This document shows, in pieces, positions 1 to 5,318 of a stretch of DNA of 6,840 nucleotides; the stretch's first letter is position 1, and every line of letters begins with the position of its first letter. The translations under genes were made by a program, and so were the position numbers. The notes beneath the pieces are model-generated. The model was not told where the DNA came from. It searched no databases and worked only from the letters and a program-made list of their open reading frames with translations. Where the stretch lies: NCBI GenBank assembly GCA_028717785.1, contig JAQUND010000084.1, forward strand, positions 1-6,840. Direction: 5' to 3'. The DNA is from Candidatus Nanoarchaeia archaeon. Its GTDB lineage: Archaea > Nanoarchaeota > Nanoarchaeia > SCGC-AAA011-G17 > JAFCDX01.

Positions 1-276
1 AATTTTGCTAAGAAAAAACAAAGATTCCAAAATAGTCAAACAGAAATAGAAAATGACTTAGAAGAAAATAAAAAAACAAAAGAAGATGCTTAAAAAATAA
101 TTGGTTCTATTATGATTAAATCTAAAAAAGAAGATTTAGAAAAAGATCTTAAAGAAAAAAAAGATATTCTTGATTTAAGAATAAAAAACATAGAAAAACA
201 AGAAAATAAAATAAAAGAAAGGGCAACTGAGTTGCAAAAAGAGGTAATGAATAAATTGGAAAATGAAAAACAGTAA
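1..276 (+). pseudogene. pfdB: Prefoldin beta subunit, 5'-partial, interrupted by in-frame TAA
   Basis: One reading frame runs from base 1 to the TAA at 274-276, broken by a single TAA at 91-93. The 30 residues before the stop and the 60 after it read as one highly charged helical hairpin. After the stop comes KIIGSIMIK, which resembles the conserved (V)YKxxGxIxI turn of prefoldin beta, then a Lys/Glu coiled coil containing LRIKNIEKQE, the typical second helix. The TAA sits where the family normally has the Tyr before KxxG. Prefoldin is a hexameric cytosolic chaperone that passes unfolded proteins to the thermosome. The family is about 110-125 residues, so roughly 20-30 residues lie outside the window. 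The first helix carries polar residues (AKKKQ, SQ, EEN) where I expect heptad hydrophobics, which could mean decay. Translation could restart at ATG 112, giving 54 residues. A T-to-A sequencing error beside the A-run is an alternative. Family assignment is from remembered motifs. Confidence 0.72.
91..93 (+). other. In-frame TAA stop inside prefoldin beta frame
   Basis: The frame is open on both sides: GAT GCT TAA AAA ATA ATT GGT. Changing base 93 from A to T or C would give a Tyr codon and restore one continuous prefoldin beta frame. The base lies at the edge of an A-rich run (92-97), a place where base-calling errors and real mutations are both plausible. Confidence 0.7.
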
Positions 277-508
277 AATAATCGATATTATTGATATTCT
301 TTCTCAAATAGAGTGTGATGATACTATTCCTAAGAATATGAGACTAAAAGTAAAAGATATGATGACTTCTTTAGAAAATTCTAAAGAATCTATAATTGTT
401 GATAAAGCTATACAAGAACTAGATAATATAGCTGAAGATCCAGGTTTACCTGTTTATGCAAAAACACAAATTTGGAATGCAGTTAGCTTATTAGAGAGTA
501 GACAATAG
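263..508 (+). CDS. UPF0147 family protein
   Basis: This is an 81-residue protein of the archaea-specific UPF0147 family; its biochemical function is unknown. It is all-helical and visibly two-fold repeated. The first half has a helix, then a D-x-x-IP-x-x-x-R segment (about residues 19-27), then a helix. The second half has LDNIAEDPGLP (about 53-63), followed by the QIWNAV signature near the C-terminus. The length matches the family. The start is fixed by a TGA in this frame at 248-250. The ATG overlaps the end of the prefoldin beta frame by 14 nt, so the two are probably co-transcribed and translationally coupled. GAGGT at 241-245 is rather far upstream (17 nt) to be its ribosome site. It ends with TAG. 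No membrane segment or metal motif is seen. Confidence 0.88.
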   Translation: MKNSKIIDIIDILSQIECDDTIPKNMRLKVKDMMTSLENSKESIIVDKAIQELDNIAEDPGLPVYAKTQIWNAVSLLESRQ

Positions 509-511
509 AAA

Positions 512-521
512 TATTTAAATA
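512..521 (+). promoter_or_regulatory. TATA box for sepF
   Basis: TATTTAAATA is a good archaeal TATA box. It predicts transcription start near 541-544, leaving a 15-18 nt leader before the ATG at 559. It is the only promoter in the window that leaves room for a ribosome site. Confidence 0.6.
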
Positions 522-545
522 GATGTAACAGTGTAATAATTATAC

Positions 546-551
546 AGGGGT
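546..551 (+). promoter_or_regulatory. Shine-Dalgarno-like site of sepF
   Basis: AGGGGT lies 7 nt before the ATG at 559, in an otherwise AT-rich leader. It resembles the archaeal GGAGGTGA consensus and supports this start codon. Most other genes here have no such site. Confidence 0.55.
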
Positions 552-558
552 AAGAAAG

Positions 559-972
559 ATGAGTATACTTTCAAAAATAAAAGATAAATTAAAAGGCAGT
601 TCTGATTTTCCAGATGAATTCAAGGAAGATTATGTTGAAATTGATACTAAAAAAAATATTGGTCCTAAATCCAGAATTGTTGTAAGACCATTTATTGTTG
701 AAGATTTTCCTGATATTAAACCTGCATTAGATGCTTTAAGAGAAGGTTATACTATTGCTTTAGTTAATATTGGTCCTTTAAAAGAAAAAGATGTTGTTGA
801 ATTAAAAAGAGCAGTTAACAAACTAAAGAAAACTTGCGATGCTATTGAAGGTGATATAGCTGGATTTGGTGAAGATTGGATTGTTGTAACTCCAAATTTT
901 GCACAAGTTTATAGAGCAAGCCAAATGGATACTTTGGAAAGTACAGCTCCAAAAACAGAATTAGCTGATTAA
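559..972 (+). CDS. sepF: Archaeal cell division protein SepF
   Basis: This is a 137-residue SepF. In archaea SepF anchors FtsZ to the membrane at mid-cell. Residues 1-13 (MSILSKIKDKLKG) form a short amphipathic basic helix, the expected membrane-targeting sequence. A variable linker follows (about 14-35), then the compact alpha/beta SepF core (about 38-115). The core shows VVRPF, a DxxxALDALREG helix, ALVNIG and the GDIAGFGEDWIVVTP stretch, which matches the family's GDIxGxGxxxxxxTP signature. The tail from about 116 is acidic and probably disordered. Length is normal for archaeal SepF. The gene has its own TATA box and Shine-Dalgarno-like site, so it can be expressed apart from UPF0147. Its stop codon overlaps the stop of the convergent gene by three bases. 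Confidence 0.92.
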   Translation: MSILSKIKDKLKGSSDFPDEFKEDYVEIDTKKNIGPKSRIVVRPFIVEDFPDIKPALDALREGYTIALVNIGPLKEKDVVELKRAVNKLKKTCDAIEGDIAGFGEDWIVVTPNFAQVYRASQMDTLESTAPKTELAD

Positions 973-1322
973 ATTTTTATTTTATTTATTCCATCAAAAT
1001 AAGGAACATAATTTTCTTGATTTAATATTTTTATTACTTTATATTTTCCTTTTGTATAAACTTCTTCATCTTTTAAAAAATGTGTTACTTCTAAAATAAT
1101 AATACTTGCCAAAGGTCTAGATAATTTACTTTCTCCTTCAGTTTGTAATAAGGGTAATTCTCCATATAACCAATAATTTCTTTGACCTTTTTTTAAAAAA
1201 TTATAAATTTCTCCTTCTTTTAAATTTTCAGGAATACACTCCTCTAAAGATCTTCTTTTTTCAGTATAATGAATTATATTACGTAATGCTAAATCTGGAT
1301 TGAATTCAACTTGTATTCCCAT
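969..1322 (-). CDS. Unrecognised protein, 117 aa
   Basis: I do not recognise a named family. The product is 117 residues, soluble, with no membrane segment or signal peptide. A strongly patterned centre includes ENLKEGEIYNFLKKGQRNYWL, then a LSRPLASIIILEVTHFL segment and a KGKYKVIKI strand, suggesting a small mixed alpha/beta fold. I have an impression of similar conserved hypothetical proteins in DPANN archaea but cannot verify it. An ATG 15 codons upstream (1367) is available. I chose 1322 because a TATA box (1341-1350) sits about 24 nt before it, which fits a leaderless transcript, and because the extra 15 residues are basic and low-complexity. The gene is convergent with sepF and divergent from the ZPR1 gene. 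The only cysteine is C28 in the ECIPEN segment. Confidence 0.75.
   Translation of the reverse strand: MGIQVEFNPDLALRNIIHYTEKRRSLEECIPENLKEGEIYNFLKKGQRNYWLYGELPLLQTEGESKLSRPLASIIILEVTHFLKDEEVYTKGKYKVIKILNQENYVPYFDGINKIKI
974..990 (+). terminator. U-tract terminator candidate after sepF
   Basis: TTTTTATTTTATTTATT follows the sepF stop directly. Archaeal RNA polymerase terminates at U-rich tracts without a hairpin. The tract lies in the 3' coding end of the opposing gene, so it would have to serve both roles. Confidence 0.4.
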
Positions 1323-1340
1323 TTTCTTTACTTTTTTTAA

Positions 1341-1350
1341 GGATATATAA
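1341..1350 (-). promoter_or_regulatory. TATA box for the 969-1322 gene
   Basis: On the minus strand the sequence reads TTATATATCC, centred about 24 nt before the ATG at 1322. This spacing gives a leaderless transcript and decides the start. It forms a divergent promoter pair with the ZPR1 box at 1391-1400. Confidence 0.6.
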
Positions 1351-1390
1351 GTGTTATTATTTCTCAAAATAAATAAATTATAACAATAAA

Positions 1391-1400
1391 ATTTATAAAT
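1391..1400 (+). promoter_or_regulatory. TATA box for ZPR1 gene
   Basis: ATTTATAAAT is centred about 26 nt before the ATG at 1421, so transcription would begin at or next to the start codon. No Shine-Dalgarno site is visible. Confidence 0.6.
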
Positions 1401-1420
1401 GATATTTCTTTTTTAATTCT

Positions 1421-1945
1421 ATGGAAGAAATTAAAAACGAAGAGTGTCCAATGTGTCATACAAAAAATTTGACACTTATGGAAGATGCAAATGTTATTCC
1501 TCATTTTGGTAGAGTATTTATTTTTTCTATGACTTGTTCAAATTGTAAATATCATATGGCAGATGTTGAGTCTGAAGAAGTACATGAACCAAGCAGATAT
1601 TCATTCACAATTGAAAATGAAAAAGATTTAAATGTTAAGGTTATTAAATCAAGTACAGCAACAGTAAAAATTCCACAATTGAAAATGGATTCTAAACCTG
1701 GCCCAGCTTCAGTTGGATATATTTCTAATGTAGAAGGATTATTAAAAAAATTTGAAGAAATTATTACTGCAGAAAGAGATAGTGCTGAAGATGATGAAAC
1801 AAAAACTACAGCTAAAAATTTGCTTAAAAAAATATGGAAAGTAAAATGTGGGGATATTCCATTAAAAATAGTTGTAGAAGATCCAAATGGAAATTCTGCA
1901 ATATTATCTGATAAAGCTGTTGTTGAAAAAATAAAGATTAAATAA
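1421..1945 (+). CDS. ZPR1-type zinc finger protein
   Basis: This 174-residue protein is a single ZPR1 module. Residues 9-12 (CPMC) and 39-42 (CSNC) form the C4 zinc ribbon with the ZPR1-length spacer, which contains IPHFGRVFIFSMTC, typical of the family. The beta-rich A/B domain follows (about 55-174), with VKVIKSSTATVKIPQL and then PGPASVGYISNVEGLL, both ZPR1 hallmarks. Eukaryotic ZPR1 carries two such modules and acts with the translation factor eEF1A. Archaeal homologues carry one, as here, and an EF-1A role in this organism is inference. The length fits archaeal members. The start is supported by a TATA box 26 nt upstream. The gene has its own promoter, and the next gene also appears to have one. 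Confidence 0.88.
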   Translation: MEEIKNEECPMCHTKNLTLMEDANVIPHFGRVFIFSMTCSNCKYHMADVESEEVHEPSRYSFTIENEKDLNVKVIKSSTATVKIPQLKMDSKPGPASVGYISNVEGLLKKFEEIITAERDSAEDDETKTTAKNLLKKIWKVKCGDIPLKIVVEDPNGNSAILSDKAVVEKIKIK

Positions 1946-1965
1946 TCTATTTTATAATAAATAAA

Positions 1966-1975
1966 TATTTATAAA
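1966..1975 (+). promoter_or_regulatory. TATA box for the 1997-2248 gene
   Basis: TATTTATAAA is centred about 26 nt before the ATG at 1997 and fits a leaderless transcript. It lies in the 51-nt gap after the ZPR1 gene. Confidence 0.55.
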
Positions 1976-1996
1976 TTATATTTTTTATTAAGAAAT

Positions 1997-2248
1997 ATGA
2001 ATAAATTATATTTTATTTCTGGAAAAAGAGTTTGTACTTATGATTCATTAAAATGGTCAGAACTTGAATATACTGGAAAACAAATTATATTGGCTTCTAA
2101 TGAAAAAGAAGCTTCTGAAAAATTTTTAAAATATATTAATTCTGGTCCTTGGATAAAATGGAAAATAGATAGAATTCTAGAAGAAAAAAGTGATTTAAAT
2201 TTAGAAGAAAAAATTAAAAAATATAAAAAAGAATATGCTTTTATTTAA
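1997..2248 (+). CDS. Small unrecognised protein, 83 aa
   Basis: I do not recognise this protein. It is 83 residues, with a short beta-like N-terminus (LYFISGKRV), a central IILASNEKEASEKFLKYI segment that reads as strand then helix, an aromatic SGPWIKWKI turn, and a strongly charged helical C-terminus. There is one cysteine (C13), no membrane segment and no catalytic motif I can name. Coding support comes from its well-placed TATA box, a clean ATG, and a varied composition unlike random AT-rich frames. It lies between the ZPR1 and Dph2-like genes on the same strand but probably forms its own leaderless transcript. The pattern loosely suggests a small nucleic-acid or protein-binding adaptor; that is a guess. 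Confidence 0.65.
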   Translation: MNKLYFISGKRVCTYDSLKWSELEYTGKQIILASNEKEASEKFLKYINSGPWIKWKIDRILEEKSDLNLEEKIKKYKKEYAFI

Positions 2249-2258
2249 ATTTACAAAG

Positions 2259-2268
2259 TTTTATAATA
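2259..2268 (+). promoter_or_regulatory. TATA box for the Dph2-like/GlyRS unit
   Basis: GTTTTATAAT is centred about 25 nt before the ATG at 2288. A second, near-identical TTTATAATA copy at 2270-2278 is too close to the start to serve it. Predicted transcript is leaderless and should carry both downstream genes. Confidence 0.55.
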
Positions 2269-2287
2269 CTTTATAATATATTATTCT

Positions 2288-2890
2288 ATGAAAACTTTAT
2301 TTATTCCAGCTAAATCTAATATTGATATAAATGAAGTATTAAAAAAAGTAAATATTAAAGGAAAAATTGGAATAGTAACAACAATACAATTCTTAGATCA
2401 ATTAAAAAAAATAAATATTAAAAATTCTGTTATAGGTGGACAAATTTTAGGTTGTAATGTAAAAAATGCAGAAAAAATTAAAAATAAAGTTGATTGTTTT
2501 TTATACATTGGATCAGGTAAATTTCATCCAATTTATTTAGCTCAAAAATTAAAAAAACCAGTTTATATTGCTAATCCAAATACAAATGAATTTTCTAAAA
2601 TAGATGAAGCTGAAATACAAGATTACGAAAAAAAATTAAAAGGTAAATTAAATAAATTTTATACAGCAAAAACATATGGAATATTAGTTTCAACTAAACT
2701 AGGTCAATCTAACTTAAAAAAAGCTGAAGAATTAAGAAAAAAACTAAAAAATTCTTATATTTTTATTTGTAATAATATTAATGAAAATGAATTTGAAAAT
2801 TTTAGAAATATAGATATATGGATTAATACAGCTTGTGTGAGAATAGAAGGCAAAAACATTATAAACTTAGAAGATTTACCAAAATTATGA
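2288..2890 (+). CDS. Short Dph2-like diphthamide synthesis protein
   Basis: The 200 residues match domains 2 and 3 of archaeal Dph2, the radical enzyme that moves a 3-amino-3-carboxypropyl group from S-adenosylmethionine to a histidine of EF-2. Visible landmarks are VTTIQFLDQL (30-39), GGQILGCNV with C56 (the second cluster cysteine), FLYIGSGKFHP (71-81), the domain-3 stretch around TYGILVSTKLGQ (129-140), and INTACVRI with C183 (the third cluster cysteine; the usual NTACPR has Val for Pro). Full-length archaeal Dph2 is about 330-340 residues; domain 1 and its cluster cysteine are absent. This is not a frame error, since an unrelated gene and a good promoter lie directly upstream. C70 and C161 are extra cysteines. 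It ends in an ATGA overlap with GlyRS. It may be a lineage-specific short form needing a partner, or one with another role. Confidence 0.82.
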   Translation: MKTLFIPAKSNIDINEVLKKVNIKGKIGIVTTIQFLDQLKKINIKNSVIGGQILGCNVKNAEKIKNKVDCFLYIGSGKFHPIYLAQKLKKPVYIANPNTNEFSKIDEAEIQDYEKKLKGKLNKFYTAKTYGILVSTKLGQSNLKKAEELRKKLKNSYIFICNNINENEFENFRNIDIWINTACVRIEGKNIINLEDLPKL

Positions 2891-4344
2891 TTACAATACA
2901 AGATATAGCTACATTTTGTAAAAAGAAGGGGTTTATTTATCCTAGTTCTGAAATATATGGTGGATTATCGGGATTCTTTGATTATGGTCCATTGGGAATA
3001 GAATTATTTAATAATCTTAAAAGTAATTGGTGGAAATTTTTTGTTCAAGATAAAGAAAATATGGTTGGAATAGAAGCATCAATTATTTCTCATCCAAGAA
3101 CTTGGAAAGCTTCTGGACATTTAACTAGTTTTTCAGATATTGCAGTTGTTTGTAAAAAATGTAAAAAAGCAACTAAAATTGATAAAAGTGAACTTGGAAA
3201 AGTTAAATGTGAATGTGGTGGAGATTATGATTCTAAAGGAGAATTTAATTTAATGTTCAAAACAAGTGTTGGTGCTCTAAATCCAATGGATGTTTATTTA
3301 AGAGGAGAAACTGCACAAGGAATGTTTTTAGATTTCAAAAATATTTATGAAACTTCAAGAGTAAAATTACCTTTTGGAATAGCTCAGATTGGAAGATGCT
3401 TTAGAAATGAAATTGCTCCAAGAGATTTTTTATTTAGAAGTCGAGAATTTAATATTGGAGAATTTGAATTCTTTATACATCCAAAAGAAATGAAATGTGA
3501 TTTACTTAATGCTGAACATTTAAATGTAAAAATAAAATTGCTTGATGCTGAAACACAAGAAAAAAATAAAGATACTTTAAGAGAAATAACAATTAAAAAA
3601 TTATTAGAAGAAAAAAGATTAGAAGAATGGCATGCTTATTGGTTAGCAGAACAAATAATGTGGTTTAAACAATTAGGATTAGAAAAAATAAAAATTAGAG
3701 AACATATGAAAGGAGAATTAAGTCATTATTCTTCTGCAACTTTTGATCTTGATTATGAATATCCTTTTGGAAGTAAAGAAGTAGCTGGTATTGCCAATCG
3801 TGGAACTTACGATTTAACCCAACATATAAAAGAATCAAAAGAAAAATTAGATGTTTTTGATGAAAAAACTAAAGAAAGAGTTATTCCAAAAGTAATAGAA
3901 CCTACATTTGGTATGGAACGTGTATTTTTAGCAGTAATTTGTAATGCTTATAATTTCGATGAAAAAAGACAAAATGTTGTTTTAAAATTACCTGCAAATT
4001 TAGCACCAATAAAAGCTGCAGTATTTCCATTAATTAATGATGCTAAAATAGAAAAAATTGCAAGAGAAGTATTTACAGAATTAAAAAAAGAATTTAATGT
4101 TAGTTATGATGAATCTGGATCGGTTGGAAAAAGATATGCAAGAAATGATGAATCAGGAACACCTTATTGTATTACTGTAGATGAAGATAGTATAAAAGAT
4201 AAATCAATAACTGTTAGAAATAGAGATACAACTAAACAAATTCGTGTTAAGATTATAGAAATTAAAGAAGTTTTAAAAAAATTAATCAATAACGAAATTA
4301 AATTTGAAAAAGCAGGAAAAATTGTAGAGACAAGAGTTAAATAA
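2887..4344 (+). CDS. glyS: Glycyl-tRNA synthetase, alpha2 (archaeal/eukaryal) type
   Basis: This is a 485-residue class II synthetase that charges tRNA-Gly with glycine using ATP. The N-terminal catalytic core starts at KKKGFIYPSSEIYGG. Residues 69-82 contain HPRTWKASGHLTSF. A small zinc-ribbon-like insert follows (C89, C92, C108, C110). The glycine-recognition loop is RGETAQGMF (139-147). Motif 2 contains FRNE (172-175) and the REF segment (186-188). Motif 3 is TFGMERVF (340-347), with R345 as the ATP-binding arginine. The anticodon-binding domain runs from about 369 (PANLAPIKAAV) to the end. Length is slightly short but complete. The ATG at 2887 overlaps the Dph2-like stop (ATGA) and gives the normal N-terminus. 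An in-frame ATG at 2833 would add 18 atypical residues and was not used. It ends directly against the HepT gene. Confidence 0.97.
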   Translation: MITIQDIATFCKKKGFIYPSSEIYGGLSGFFDYGPLGIELFNNLKSNWWKFFVQDKENMVGIEASIISHPRTWKASGHLTSFSDIAVVCKKCKKATKIDKSELGKVKCECGGDYDSKGEFNLMFKTSVGALNPMDVYLRGETAQGMFLDFKNIYETSRVKLPFGIAQIGRCFRNEIAPRDFLFRSREFNIGEFEFFIHPKEMKCDLLNAEHLNVKIKLLDAETQEKNKDTLREITIKKLLEEKRLEEWHAYWLAEQIMWFKQLGLEKIKIREHMKGELSHYSSATFDLDYEYPFGSKEVAGIANRGTYDLTQHIKESKEKLDVFDEKTKERVIPKVIEPTFGMERVFLAVICNAYNFDEKRQNVVLKLPANLAPIKAAVFPLINDAKIEKIAREVFTELKKEFNVSYDESGSVGKRYARNDESGTPYCITVDEDSIKDKSITVRNRDTTKQIRVKIIEIKEVLKKLINNEIKFEKAGKIVETRVK

Positions 4345-4683
4345 TCAATTTTCTATATCTATCTTTTCTATTTCTTTTTTAAGAGTGGGTAAATCTTTTT
4401 CTATAATATTCCACACCCTTTCTATACTTACTCCAAAATAAGCATGACTTAGTATATCTCTAAATCCAGATATTTCTTTCCATGGAATTTTAGGGTATTT
4501 TTCTCTGAATGAATCTGGAACATTTTTTGCTGCTTCTCCTATAATTTCTAATTGTCTTATTACTGCGCTCTGTCTTAATTCATCTTTTAAAAATTTTTCT
4601 TTATTAATACCTTTTGTAAAATTTTCTATATTTTTTATACTTTTAATGATATCTTCTATAAATAAATTTACATCTCTTTTCAT
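4345..4683 (-). CDS. hepT: HepT-family toxin RNase (DUF86/HEPN)
   Basis: This is a 112-residue, all-helical HEPN-domain protein of the HepT (DUF86) family. HepT proteins are RNases kept inactive by MntA, which adenylylates the tyrosine of the active-site motif. The RX4HXY motif is intact: R75, H80 and Y82 in RDILSHAYFG. The family stretch VIRQLEIIGEAAKNVP (41-56) and IPWKEISGFRD (66-76) are also present, and the length is full, so the toxin looks functional. Its ATG overlaps the mntA stop as ATGA, so the antitoxin gene comes first and translation is coupled. It ends with no gap against glyS on the other strand. Base composition resembles the neighbours. Confidence 0.92.
   Translation of the reverse strand: MKRDVNLFIEDIIKSIKNIENFTKGINKEKFLKDELRQSAVIRQLEIIGEAAKNVPDSFREKYPKIPWKEISGFRDILSHAYFGVSIERVWNIIEKDLPTLKKEIEKIDIEN
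4364..4380 (+). terminator. U-tract terminator candidate after glyS
   Basis: TTTTCTATTTCTTTTTT begins 20 nt after the glyS stop, inside the antisense of the hepT 3' end. It is the first long U-tract downstream and a plausible terminator for the Dph2-like/GlyRS transcript. Confidence 0.4.
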
Positions 4684-5153
4684 ATTATTCTAATCTCTTC
4701 ATTTAATATTTTTTCTTTTATTCTTGATTTTATTTCGCTATATTCTACTAAATCTACTTTTCTTTTTAAAATTTTTTCTAATAATTTTATTATTTTTATA
4801 AAACCTATAAGACTCATATTTTTATTTTTTATTTTAACGGCTATATCAATATCACTATTTTTTTTGGCTTCTCCTCTTGCATAACTCCCAAATATTCCGG
4901 CTTTTACTACATCATTTTTCTTTAATATATTTACAATTTTTGATTTAATATTTTCGATATCTTTATTAATTTTTTTTGTTTTTATTGGAACTAATTGTTT
5001 ATCTGCTTCTTTTTCTTTTTTTAATAAATCTTCATTTAATAATTTGTAACCTAAATATACTCTTTTTTTAGAAATTTTCTTTCCTTTTCTTATAGATAAA
5101 ACCCTATAATAATATTCTTTTCCATTTATATTTCTTATTTCTGTATAAGCCAT
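4680..5153 (-). CDS. mntA: MntA-type nucleotidyltransferase antitoxin with extra N-terminal domain
   Basis: This is a 157-residue protein in two parts. Residues about 80-157 are a minimal nucleotidyltransferase with the full GSX10DXD motif (G89, S90, D101, D103) and a third carboxylate at D134 in KVDLVEY. This is the MntA signature: it adenylylates HepT to silence it. Residues 1-54 are an additional small domain, with MAYTEIRNINGKEYYYRVLS, then basic IRKGKKISKKRVYLG, then a charged helix. I associate this module with the N-termini of archaeal Fic-type and some transposase-like proteins; that is recollection. MntA proteins are usually near 100-140 residues. An in-frame ATG at 5219 exists, but a TATA box centred 26 nt before 5153 favours a leaderless start here, and the longer form would run over the tRNA promoter. 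Confidence 0.88.
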   Translation of the reverse strand: MAYTEIRNINGKEYYYRVLSIRKGKKISKKRVYLGYKLLNEDLLKKEKEADKQLVPIKTKKINKDIENIKSKIVNILKKNDVVKAGIFGSYARGEAKKNSDIDIAVKIKNKNMSLIGFIKIIKLLEKILKRKVDLVEYSEIKSRIKEKILNEEIRII

Positions 5154-5173
5154 AATATTTGTTATGTCTACAT

Positions 5174-5184
5174 TATTTATAAAT
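5174..5184 (-). promoter_or_regulatory. TATA box for mntA-hepT
   Basis: On the minus strand the sequence reads ATTTATAAATA, centred 26 nt before the ATG at 5153. It sets the short start of mntA as a leaderless one. It lies back to back with the tRNA-Ala TATA box at 5207-5216. Confidence 0.6.
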
Positions 5185-5206
5185 GTTTCTATGTGGACAC
5201 AAAATG

Positions 5207-5216
5207 AATATAAAAT
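5207..5216 (+). promoter_or_regulatory. TATA box for tRNA-Ala (and MBL/HIT genes)
   Basis: The sequence AATATAAAAT is centred about 27 nt before the mature tRNA 5' end at 5238. No strong box can lie at the right distance for the MBL gene, because that place is inside the tRNA, so this promoter may drive both. Confidence 0.5.
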
Positions 5217-5237
5217 CATTCTAGATTAAATTTATAA

Positions 5238-5312
5238 GGGCAAGTCGTATAACCTGGTTTAGTATCTTACCATGGCATGGTAGGGATCCGCGTTCAAATC
5301 GCGGCTTGTCCA
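5238..5312 (+). tRNA. tRNA-Ala (anticodon GGC)
   Basis: The full cloverleaf is 75 nt. The acceptor stem GGGCAAG/CTTGTCC carries the G3-U70 wobble that marks alanine tRNAs, with discriminator A73. The D stem is weak (GTAT/GTAT with G-U at both ends). The anticodon stem TTACC/GGTAG encloses ATGGCAT, with anticodon GGC at 5274-5276 and A37. The variable loop is 4 nt. The T stem CCGCG/CGCGG closes loop TTCAAAT. The CCA tail is not encoded. No intron is present. The next start codon is only 6 nt beyond the 3' end, with no T-run between. Confidence 0.95.
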
Positions 5313-5318
5313 TAAAAA

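Noticed and set aside
91..93. Genetic code change with TAA read as Tyr
   Set aside because: TAA ends sepF, ZPR1, glyS, the MBL and HIT genes and others at the expected lengths, so it is a normal stop here.
1323..1367. 15-residue extension of the minus-strand 117-aa protein
   Set aside because: It would place the start upstream of the TATA box at 1341-1350, and the added residues are low-complexity.
1997..2248. Split-off domain 1 of Dph2
   Set aside because: The 83-residue protein has one cysteine (C13) in no Dph2-like context and lacks the family's domain-1 pattern.
2259..2280. Direct repeat TTTATAATA as an operator
   Set aside because: Two short AT-rich copies are expected by chance at this base composition; one copy is explained as the TATA box.
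2833..2886. N-terminal 18-residue extension of GlyRS from an upstream ATG
   Set aside because: The extra residues lie wholly inside the Dph2-like gene, are unlike GlyRS N-termini, and ATG 2887 gives the usual start and an ATGA overlap.
5154..5219. 22-residue extension of MntA
   Set aside because: It would run past the TATA box at 5174-5184 and over the tRNA-Ala promoter; the shorter form begins cleanly with the recognisable module.
5153..5312. Integrated element at tRNA-Ala carrying the toxin-antitoxin pair
   Set aside because: No duplicated tRNA end, no integrase and no shift in base composition were seen.
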